64,000 nt of DNA from Notospermus geniculatus (taxonomy: Eukaryota > Nemertea > Pilidiophora > Heteronemertea > Lineidae), in NCBI GenBank assembly GCA_002633025.1, contig NMRB01000198.1:236351-300350 (forward strand), in the 5' to 3' direction. A program made the translations under genes and the position numbers. Under the pieces are notes generated by a model. That model saw only the letters and a list, made by a program, of their open reading frames with translations, was not told the DNA's origin and searched no databases. Numbering within the stretch: the stretch's first letter is position 1; each line of letters opens with the position of its first letter. Shown piece by piece: positions 11,259 to 20,312 of this stretch.

Positions 11259-11809
11259 CACTTTGCATCGCTTTTGGCCTCATAAACGTTACGCTTCGTA
11301 CGTTCCAAGAGAAATATAAATAGGGACTTTCAGCAAGGCTCCGTATCGTCTATCCGTATCACGTATCACATATGACTTTAATAGAAAATGCATTAGCTCG
11401 ATACGTCATACGTGACACGGATCGACGATACGGAGCCTTGCTGAAAGTCCCTAATATTGGTTTTGCCCGTATCACTTCAATGAACCGTGGGATACCCTTT
11501 ACGAAGGCATCTCCAATTCGTTATCGGCCTATATCCCAATCATCCTACTTTCTATCTTCAACCCGGGGGTCATCATAGCCGTGAAACGAAGTCAAAGAAA
11601 CAAAGCACTGAAGAAGACGACCTGTGTTGGTGTTCGAAGGAGAAGTCACTGATGATATTCAGCAAATCCTGCAAATTTTCCTCAACTTGTCTATGATATT
11701 TGAAAACATGAATTATTGCCTTAATTCGTACTTACACTTGTTAGCTTGCAATCGCCTCAGAAAAGAAGTGCTCAGCTTACTTTTTTGTTCACCGCGCATG
11801 AACGGCTGA
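11259..11809 (+). pseudogene. Truncated duplicate of the 7TM receptor
   Basis: It matches the intact receptor from TM4 (bases about 9556 on) to the stop. The 5' half is missing. A 131-bp MITE interrupts it at 11322-11452, and about 100 bp covering the start of TM6 is deleted after AAGAAGACGACCT (near 11624). TM7 and the basic tail (NYCLNSYLHLLAC) are retained. Similarity continues into the 3' flank to about 12090, so this was a segmental duplication and not retroposition. Confidence 0.8.
11322..11452. mobile_element. 131-bp MITE, 3-bp AAT target duplication
   Basis: The ends AGGGACTTTCAGCAAGGCTC are perfect inverted repeats. AAT flanks both sides (11319-11321 and 11453-11455). The intact receptor gene at about 9619 preserves the empty site with a single AAT, which fixes the boundaries. 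A second 131-bp copy is at 23299-23429. Confidence 0.8.
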
Positions 11810-13799
11810 TAACAGTGTTTTAGGTAAATACAAAAAATTCAGATGATCATTCTCACACGTTATGCATTGACGCTCCATGACAGACATCGATATACAAGCA
11901 CGGGTAAACCCAAAACGATAAGGCCTTCCAAACCATATTTGGAATCAGACTTTTTATGAAGTCAACTTGGCATATAACATGTCGTCAATATGTAATTCAC
12001 AGACTCGTTTTTGGCTTATTCTAATAGCCCGGGTTTGAATTCGTATACCCATTTCTTACATGGTGTTATTATATGGTACCAAGGAACCCAAAGCAAGATG
12101 TTGCGACACAGGGTTTCAGGTCGGTCAGATGCAATGGTCATGATGGTTATCACAGTTTGAACAAAAAGAGCTCTTCCTTTAAACGACTACGGTAATCATA
12201 CATCATCACGAGCGACCGAGTCGAAAAGGCCTTTCGAGGAAGTTTAATCAAAGGTATCTCCTGATAAGCCTTCTGGTGAGGCTTACTGTATTTTGCGTAA
12301 TAATTACGCCTGGCGTAATGCTGCGGGGAAAACCGGGAAACATGGTACCTTTTTCGATGCCTATGCAGAAACATACGCCCAATGCATGTACGGCACCTCG
12401 GGGACGAGGTCAGTTAGTTCCGCTGAGGGAGTGTTCACTATTGCTAATTGCATCTCGATTCGATGCAAAATTGCCTTGATAAACCACCTTCGTCGAAGGT
12501 ACAGTATCAGCTGCCCACCTAGGTAATCCTTATTTTGTTTGTATAGCTTGTACCCACCACCAAAACAGACGAAAATTGACGCGAATGCGGTAATACTGAC
12601 TTTGGCGAGGCAATCCTGAAACAAGTGGCAAAAGTGAAACATCGCCGGGAAAACCCGAAAAATTAAAAGCCCCACTCGCCACGCGCAGTGTCGNNNNNNN
12701 NNNNNNNNNNNNNNNNNNNNNNNNNNNNNNNNNNNNNNNNNNNNNNNNNNNNNNNNNNNNNNNNNNNNNNNNNNNNNNNNNNNTGGAACGACAAGGAACT
12801 AGTCTGTATGACGAGTTTGGTTCCACAAGTGACCGCTAGGCGCAGACGGGATTAACCCTGTCGATGGGTTCAAACTCGTAGGGGGCCTAATATTCAGAGA
12901 TCAATGCCAACCCGGGAATGTCAACTTTTTCACAATGCAAATACGCCTTGTTTGAAGGTGGATGAATTTTTGACCTTTGCACAAACAAATGTGTAGGGAT
13001 TTGTACAAATATTCGATGTGACTACTTTATCAGGTTCCAACCGTTTTCAGAGGTATTAATGGAACGATGATGGCGACCTCTTCATAATTGAAATGGAACT
13101 ACAAATCTTCTCTCCTAATGGGTTTGAACAATATTTGGAATGAAATAGACCGTGTGTAGATTTTGTTTCAAATATTGGGAAAATTTAATTCCATGCATTG
13201 TTGAAAATTTGTGTTGATTGGACGAAACTAAATTTATAAACTAAAATTCTCCCATCACCACTCAGGCTAGGCCTATGACGTCACATCGGTACACTCGACG
13301 AGTGACAAATCCATGAAATCCGATTGTGAATATTGTGTTTACTATGGCATTTGGAATTTCTTTCTTCATGATTACATCGCATTTGTATAAAATACGTGAC
13401 TGATAATTTGAAGGTAACTTAGAACGGTTGAAATGTTGAAAATGCGAAGAAATTAGCCCTCGAACCGAGGCGGATTCAGTCAACATCTGCATGCATGCAC
13501 TGCACTGGCCAATGCTGGCATTGGCAATGCATTCATCGTGTTCATTTCTTAGTGCATGCACAATGCATGCGATATGTCCAGTCTGCCATTCGGCTGAATA
13601 TTTTCAGAATTCTCGTCCAATTCATTTGATATTGGGCTGAAATAGTGTTCAACAACACAGGAATGACGATGTGGCGTTTCACTTGTGACAGTTTGTGATT
13701 TTATAGACTTGGAAAAGGCTAGATTTCGTGTGTACATCATAAGGTGTAACAGGAGAAATAGTCACATGTCATAAGCCACATTGTTTTCTTTTATTTTAG
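11810..13799. other. No gene recognised; includes a 90-base assembly gap
   Basis: Up to about 12090 this is duplicated receptor 3' flank. Unknown bases occupy 12694-12783. The remainder has scattered short frames on both strands without domains; CATGCA-rich sequence lies near 13490-13570. Confidence 0.4.
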
Positions 13800-16680
13800 T
13801 CATGGAGCACTCAGAAGTTCACGCCCAATTTCTTACGTCGAGTGTAAGGCAGTCGAGAGGACCAGCGAGGAGAATGTGCTGAATGAAGTGAAGTGACAAC
13901 CCCTAAATTCCAAGGTAGAGTGAACTCTACTCCCTCAGAAGGTCACACCAAATGTAGGCCTAGGCCTACCAGGTGAGTAATGTTATTGATATTCTAGTGT
14001 TCTTGCAGACTGCATCAGCACCGAGGAAGAAGGTGAAATGACTGTCCTGCATCCACTCACTGCTACTGCAGTCTGACCCAACCTAGAGGGAACATGAACG
14101 GAATGTGTGGAAGGCGAAATAGAACATTCATTGACCACAAGTGAAATGCAAGGCCTTGTGGTTTAGGACACTCTACATTCAATGGCTATTAGAGACCCTC
14201 TCCACTTGGATTATTTGCCTCTATTAAGAAACCACAGTTCATGTCACATTTCCGATAACTCGCATAAGTCACATTCCTTTCATGTTCCCTCTAGGTTGAG
14301 TCAGACTATACCAAGTCAAGTGCAGCATCTATCCCAATCATGGTGATAACACCACTCGCCATTCCCAGCACATCTGGTGAGCATTATAGTTTGGACAACA
14401 GATCTTGCCAAAGTGATTGTTTAAAAGTTGCCTCAAAATCTGTTACTTATATTTTCAGATTTTTCTACACCAGATGAGTTTGTTGGAATAAGCGATGAAC
14501 GTCTTCTGTCCCAGGTCACCACCACTCTACTGAAGTAATAAGCGATGAACTTCTTCTGTCCCAGGTCACCACCACTCTACTGAAGTAATAAGCGATGAAC
14601 TTCTTCTGTCCCAGGTCACCACCACTCTACTGAAGTAAGTCTTCCCAAGCCAGAAGGTATAATTTCTCTCTTCACTTCCTCAGGTATGATTTTACCACCC
14701 ACGGCTTACAGCAGTGTGCATCAACATTCAAACAGATGGAATTCAGAGTTTCATTAAATGCTAAATTTGCCACTTTCCAATATCTAACATTTGAAGTCAG
14801 TCCTACAGGGCTTTCATTAACTTTTTCACTACCTGGGTCATGACTTCCACAATTTCTTTATGGAAGTCAATTTGGTAAGATGCTGGGGTCTTTAGACTTC
14901 CAGCAATTCTTTTTGGGGGTCATGACTTCTTGTTATATTTTACTGGGGTCATATCTTCCTTTTGTATGCTGCTACTGGTACCGCGTGCGAACCAGGAGTG
15001 TGCAGTTGCCATGGGTGACGGGAATCCCAGTTCTATTTTTAGCTGCGCTAGCAAGGATTGGGTGTGGTTGAAGAAAATTTGGCTGGCGCGATTTGCAATA
15101 TCTTGATACCTGCATCTCAGCTGGGGTCCTACTGGCGTAAATGGAGACTGAGTATACAGATGGGACTTCCACACTTTCTCTATCAGCGTATCATCGAATT
15201 TACCTGCGTTTTTGAGACTTCAGAGTTGTTTATGTTTATACATAGTGATGGTGAAAATATCACACCTCTGTCATTTTTTTGCCAGGTGCAGGATTGGGAC
15301 AAATCGGTGGACAGGACATTGCTCTTTCTGACCAAACTCCAACCCCTGTTATCTTCAGCTTAGGATTTAGTCATTTAGGAATGGGACAGGTAAGTGGGAG
15401 TTTAGAGTATGTGCTCATCTCCTATGGTGAGTTTTCACTGTCAGATACTGAATATCATACTGATGGTGAAAATATCAAAAATTGTCATATGTCTCGAGTT
15501 TTGCTGTTATCATCACTTTGTCTTGATATTTTGTGTGGTTTGTTCCCCTTGAAACAATATGTTGAATGGGGACATTTCCCGACAGCATTTGGAAACAGCA
15601 GCTGATATTCATACATCTGAGATTGTCCAGAAATCTTTGTATGCCTCTCCATCTGGAAGCTGTGTCTCCAAAATATCTAGACAAACTGTTGATAATAGCA
15701 ATTCTCAAGAAGCATGTCAAATTTCGAATATTTTCACTTGTTTCATGATGTGTAGTATCTAAATTCTATGAAAACTCATCATACTAGGAGTGCACATCTA
15801 GGACCGACTTCAATCTTTGATACAGATACTGGAATGCAAAACTGCAAATCTCAATTCCCTCTGTTAGACATGCACACTACCTGACTACTGTATATCAATA
15901 GCAAATACATGAAATAGTCGTTGAGTGAATTTCCTGTTGAATTCTTTCCATTCTATTCACAGGTGTTTTCTTGGCCAGAACTCAGACACAGCACAGCGAC
16001 CAGACTACAACCAATATGTCGAGGTAGTCGGACCCTGCAGTAATCATCCACAGCATGCTAGAATTGAATGTGTTCACTACCAAATACAGGCTCTCGTGTA
16101 TCGGAACTACATGTCCATCCGGGAATGCATTCTAAATAATACAAGAGTAATACAAGAGAGATGGATGTCACGGGTTGAAATCAACATAGAGCCTGGAAAT
16201 ATCTAGTCTAGGGACCTGACAAAATAGCAGACAGAGTTTGTTTCATGTCAGATACTTGGATTTACAGTCTGACATGAAATGGATTATCTATATATAGACT
16301 TGTAATTTCAGTGTTCTAGACAGGCCAGTTTTACAGGGCGGTACCACCCTGTTCAAAATTCAGAGGTCATTTTACCACCCTATTTAATAATGTAACTTGC
16401 AATGCATTTTCTATTACACCACCCTGTTTGAATTTCACACCCACAATGTTTGAAAATCCAGGGCCTTAAAATCATCGGAAAATACAGTCATCCCTCCCCA
16501 TTTGGAAACATTTCTGACTAGATCACTGAATTTGTGTAAGACATTTTGTGATGCAGCAACTACCTACAATATCCTTAAGCTCATCCTTGTGACATGGCAA
16601 TACTCACAGTGGAATTTCCATTCATTACAATAAGTTTTGTGTATGGTAGTGATACTGAAATAAATTCAATTCTTCAATTG
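13800..16680 (+). other. Spliced transcription unit of unclear coding content
   Basis: Consensus junctions outline a multi-exon transcript: a donor at 13973, exon 14009-14376 (TCTG/GTGAGC), exon 14459-14634 (ATTTTCAG/ to GAA/GTAAGT), exon 15286-15389 (TTGCCAG/ to GGACAG/GTAAGT) and a last exon from 15963 (TTCACAG/) to an AATAAA at 16659. An ATG at 14340 reads across the 14376/14459 junction as MVITPLAIPSTSD and ends LLSQVTTTLLK before a stop. Exon 15286-15389 is open in one frame (from GAGLGQIGG), but its phase does not match the exon before it. It may be a long non-coding RNA or a mis-assembled coding gene. Confidence 0.35.
14487..14636. repeat. Three tandem copies of a 50-bp unit inside an exon
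   Basis: Units start at 14487, 14537 and 14587 (AATAAGCGATGAAC...). The first differs from the others by one base. The unit length is not a multiple of three and each copy carries stop codons at its start, so the expansion disrupts the reading frame of the 14459-14634 exon. The final copy supplies the GTAAGT donor. Confidence 0.85.
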
Positions 16681-17084
16681 TTCTTCCATAACTTTTTTCC
16701 TTCCTATACACTCGATAGGTTATGTCATATAATGGAGAGACAAACTTGATTTCATATTTCATTTCATCATATTAGTGATGCATTCAGGCTGAGACAAAAC
16801 TAGCAATCAACCCCCAGCCAGGTCTAACATTTCAAATACCAGTAGGTAATAGGGAGATCCAAAAACTTTCTCAAACTCCCTAAATGGAAATAAGTAGTGC
16901 CATCTATATTTCCTCCGGTGAAACTAAATTCGAGGTATGCTAGTATAGGCCTCTTGCCGAACCACACTAGATTCCTGCCACATACATGATATATCCCTAA
17001 CGCCAAAATTTACAAATGTTGCGAAACCTTATTGTGCAAGATGGAAGAAGAAATACAGGTTTTGTAGCAAGGAGTTTGCCGAGA

Positions 17085-17191
17085 GAGATAGATCTGGTTC
17101 CAATTCACCTGGACAGATGGCGCTTATGCTCACAGCGAGAGAGAGAGATCTGGTTCAAATGCACCCGGACAGATGGCGCTTATGCTCACGG
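17085..17191. repeat. Two tandem copies of a 56-bp unit
   Basis: GATCTGGTTC at 17091 recurs at 17147, each followed by a conserved ACAGATGGCGCTTATGCTCA. GAGA repeats separate them. The AGATGGCGCT word also appears near 33573, where another pair of related units lies (33560-33690). Confidence 0.6.
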
Positions 17192-17562
17192 CTGGCGAGT
17201 CCGACCAGGTCTAAAGATTTCTTAGTTCTATTTTCGACAATCGCATGGGCGAATTTGGAACAACGTAGAAACATGAGAAACGAGAATGTCAGAAGGCATG
17301 AAGACTGACGCTGTCGAGTTCGTCAATGTAAGTGCTACGATCTGTTGTGAGCTCTGGTAGTTTTATTACAAATCGGTATGATAAATTGATACAGAATAAA
17401 ATCATGAAATGGTCATCTGATATGTTATATGGGGCGAGAACATTTGGAAAAGGGGCTGAATCCGAATTGATGATCTGTAACGAAAGAAGTTATAGGCAAC
17501 AAATTTATTTTGAGAAACGTTTCACATTAGACAAGTACTGTGACTCCAGCGTACTATCTTAA

Positions 17563-17922
17563 CAACCTCGTCCCCAGGAGTATAGTTCGCTTTCTGGCAA
17601 TATGGCGATCGCGTTAATACTAACCCCTGGCATCAGCCTCGGTTGTTAGACCAGAAATCTTGGTCTAAATATAGGTGGCAGCACGAGTCACAATAATCAA
17701 TTTGAAATACTTACTTGTGCTTTTTTTAATTCTTTTTATAAAAAATCATCAAACCTGGATATAGACGACCGTTTTTTGAAAATTTCTTTGGGTATATTCT
17801 TGGGTATATTTGACGATTTCCCGTCAACCAATCGCATGCGTTAAATCGAAAGCTGATGCCAGGGGTTAGTGAGCGAGTGGTCCGAGGTTGCTGAGCGAAC
17901 TATACCCCTGTGGACGAGGTTG
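17563..17922. mobile_element. Mutator-like TIR element, 9-bp target duplication
   Basis: The ends CAACCTCGTCC and GGACGAGGTTG are inverted repeats that continue inward (AGTATAGTTCGC against GCGAACTATAC, and a further inner block CCCTGGCATCAGC). CTATCTTAA is duplicated at 17554-17562 and 17923-17931. A 9-bp duplication is typical of Mutator-like elements. It is 360 bp and non-coding. It sits at the 3' end of the UBA-RING gene and supplies that gene's last codons and stop. Confidence 0.75.
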
Positions 17923-18811
17923 CTATCTTAACCCGTCCAGAGATGCTACTCCTGCAGATGGGACATTTATTAAGACGCGGAGAACATTTATGACAGACGT
18001 GCACGTGGTTGCATGGGACGAACAGAATGTCCCGGTCCTCGTCATTACATATTACACACAACATCTTCTCTTGAAGTCGCGCATTTTCCCTCTCTAACTC
18101 GTTTAAATCCTTTGACGATTGCGTTAGACTAGTTGCTGTATGACTATTACGCGTAATCGATGGCAAACTTTGAGTAACTCCCTGCTCACTCGTACCCTGC
18201 AAAATGTAATGATTGATGGGGTAGTCTTCGCCCATGTCATATGCGTCCATAACCGCCTCAAGCATGTCGCGCAGCGATTTGAAATCATCGCCTTCAAAAA
18301 TTAGTTGTTCTGCAATGACAGCGCCAACAAGGTCCCGCGAATACCCTCTTCCGATGATCAACTGAGCGAACTCACAATCGAGTCTCGCACGCACCTCCCT
18401 CGCTTGGACTTTTCTCTTGGGTACCTTAGCTTCTCTGAACTCAGATTTGGTTACTGCAACAGTTTGAGTAATGGATTCGCTGGCGGGCGACAATGAACGC
18501 AGTCTATCATGCGAACCACAGTAAGCCCCACCACAACTTGTAGGCCTACCAGTTGCCCCAGAAGAATCAGTTTCATGTTTTCCTCCGTTAGTTACACGTC
18601 GGGATGTTCGAGTTTTGCTCGTATTGAGATTTTCTTTTCTTTTTTTGGAACTGGCGACGTGGTCGAATTGATCTCCCACATCTCGTGTTGATGCATCGCA
18701 TATAACGTCTCGCTCGATAAGTTCCCTCAAGGATGGTCGGTTTCCGCGTTTTTCTTCTAGTGCCATTTGTCTCCGATACGCCAGGGTCGTATTTAACTTT
18801 TTTTTCCTCAT
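17900..18811 (-). CDS. UBA-RING protein of the IAP family type (no BIR domain), virus-like
   Basis: The frame encodes 303 residues. A basic low-complexity N terminus is followed by a UBA-like helical bundle (about 137-191, with GYSRDLVGAVI and LRDMLEAVMDAY) and a C-terminal C3HC4 RING starting at residue 252: CVIC, C-x-H, C-x2-C and CPIC are all present. IAP-family E3 ligases carry this UBA-RING order and normally have BIR domains upstream, which are absent here. The expected role is ubiquitin ligase control of cell death. The ATG at 18811 is 41 nt after a TATTTAAA box. The last residues and stop lie inside the transposon at 17563-17922, so the native C terminus is replaced just past the RING. 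It is intronless. It could alternatively be a host BIRC last exon, since the frame stays open a little upstream. Confidence 0.65.
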   Translation of the reverse strand: MRKKKLNTTLAYRRQMALEEKRGNRPSLRELIERDVICDASTRDVGDQFDHVASSKKRKENLNTSKTRTSRRVTNGGKHETDSSGATGRPTSCGGAYCGSHDRLRSLSPASESITQTVAVTKSEFREAKVPKRKVQAREVRARLDCEFAQLIIGRGYSRDLVGAVIAEQLIFEGDDFKSLRDMLEAVMDAYDMGEDYPINHYILQGTSEQGVTQSLPSITRNSHTATSLTQSSKDLNELERENARLQEKMLCVICNDEDRDILFVPCNHVHVCHKCSPRLNKCPICRSSISGRVKIATSSTGV

Positions 18812-18844
18812 AGGGAGGATGCAATTGCATCCCGGCTTACCCCC

Positions 18845-18852
18845 TTTAAATA
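18845..18852 (-). promoter_or_regulatory. TATTTAAA box for the UBA-RING gene
   Basis: Minus-strand TATTTAAAGGGG ends 33 bases before the ATG at 18811. An ATG in another frame at 18830 would fall near or upstream of the expected start site, which favours 18811. Confidence 0.45.
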
Positions 18853-19085
18853 CAGCCCTGCACACCGTATGTTAGTAGCAAATTTTCCCGTAGGCCTTAA
18901 TATCCTTATATTTGTACTGCCATGTGAATGATGCAATTGTCTCCATCAGACAATAGGAAGGGAACACTCTTAGATGTGAGACACTGAAAATTTCGACTGC
19001 TCACCACGACGGATAATAATGAACACGTAAATCATACCATAAACTTGTTTTGACTGGTATTGTTCAGGTGTAACAGGATCTAATG

Positions 19086-19373
19086 TCACCGTCTTCCGTA
19101 ATCCCATTCTTCCAAGACTTGAACCAACTTTTTCTCCCGCACCTCAGACTCTTCATCAAAAAATTCAAAATCGTCGTCGCGATTGAGTTGTTCATCTTCA
19201 AATAAATTAGCTACTTCCATCTCGCCATCATTGCCGTAAATGATGGGCAGGCCGCTCGCCTGGACGGCTTCCTCGCCATCTTCATCTGTCACCGTAGCCA
19301 AACACGTAGGCCTACACGTACAGTGTCTCAATACCAAAAAAGCAAGAAACAAAACTTTCCAAATAACGGCCAT
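19086..19373 (-). CDS. Small secreted acidic protein, candidate peptide precursor
   Basis: The frame has 95 residues and opens with a hydrophobic signal peptide (about 1-20, ending HCTC). The middle is strongly acidic (DDDFEFFDEESE). A dibasic KK at 81-82 precedes LVQVLEEWDY and a terminal GRR. This is the arrangement of a neuropeptide precursor: signal peptide, dibasic cleavage, Gly amide donor, basic residues. The mature peptide would be a 10-residue amide ending WDY-NH2; I know of no described family with that ending. TATTTAAA lies at 19434-19441, 61 nt or more upstream, further than for the virus-like genes. A broken tandem copy lies at 19560-19756. Confidence 0.5.
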   Translation of the reverse strand: MAVIWKVLFLAFLVLRHCTCRPTCLATVTDEDGEEAVQASGLPIIYGNDGEMEVANLFEDEQLNRDDDFEFFDEESEVREKKLVQVLEEWDYGRR

Positions 19374-19559
19374 TATTAGAATCGAGTCAGAGATTGACGG
19401 TGAAGTATATGAGGAACTAGGCTACTACGTCTGTTTAAATAATGACTGCGACAGAGAATGTGATGGTACCAACAGGGGGTGTTACAGTTCGTTGTGTTGA
19501 ACCACTCTTTCCAATAGAGTGGTTCTGTTGAATAATGCATTTGCAGTCTCACATTGAAA

Positions 19560-19756
19560 CTAAATGTTTTACAGCTACTACCATCTCGCCATCATTTGTC
19601 GTCAATGACGGGAAGGCCGCTCGTCATGAAAGCAATCTAGACGACTTCCTCACCATCGCTATCTTCGTCAGTCACCGTAGCCAAACACGTAGGCCTACAG
19701 GTACAGTATCTCAATACCAAAAAACCAAGAAGCAGCGCTTTCCAAATAACCGCCAT
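19560..19756 (-). pseudogene. Broken tandem copy of the small secreted protein gene
   Basis: It begins with the same start and signal peptide (MAVIWKALLLGFLVLRYC) and the same RPTCLATVTDED block as the 19086-19373 gene, then hits a stop after about 39 residues. Later parts of the match (GLP, then the DGE region) lie in shifted frames. The flank GTTGTGTTGAACCACTC, present at both 19490 and 20057, shows that a block of about 0.5 kb was duplicated in tandem. Confidence 0.65.
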
Positions 19757-20125
19757 TATTAGAATCATCAAGTCAGACATATTGACGGTGAAGTATGTGA
19801 TTTAAAGCACCACGGTATTTCCACTTTCTGTCGACAGCCGGCGCCACCGTACCCGTTCTCCAATGCTGTAGTTAAGCCTTTCGCCCCAGTGTTGGAGAAT
19901 GTATGATTACACTACAATGCACGTAGTAGCATGCGTAGTTTACCAAGCCGTCAATAGAGATCTCCCTTAACGCGGGTAGGTGTAACGCAGGAATGGGGAA
20001 GCAATAGGGGCCTACTATGGTCCTTTAAGACTGCGACATGGGAGGGATGGTACAGCTCGTTGTGTTGAACCACTCTTTCCAACAGGGAGACGAACAAACC
20101 CATAAAACCTCGGGTGGCGAATGTT

Positions 20126-20312
20126 CCGGTGTAACATCTACCAGTGTTTCCATCTGTCATTGTTTCCCCTTAGGCTATTGTGTAAGAAATGGTGGCAACT
20201 TAGATCGACACGTTTCTCAGTGTGTCCCCTGTTCTAAAGTCGCAGTTTATTCCATCAGACAATAGGAAGGGAACACTCATAGATAGGGGACATTGAAAAA
20301 TGTTACATCGGT
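20126..20312. mobile_element. GGTGTAAC-family MITE
   Basis: It starts CCGGTGTAACATCTACCAGTG and ends with GACATTGAAAAATGTTACATCGG, an imperfect inverted match. The same terminal GGTGTAAC and the internal ACAATAG/GGAACACT words occur in copies at 26373-26548, 34326-34495 and 37493-37648. Confidence 0.5.
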
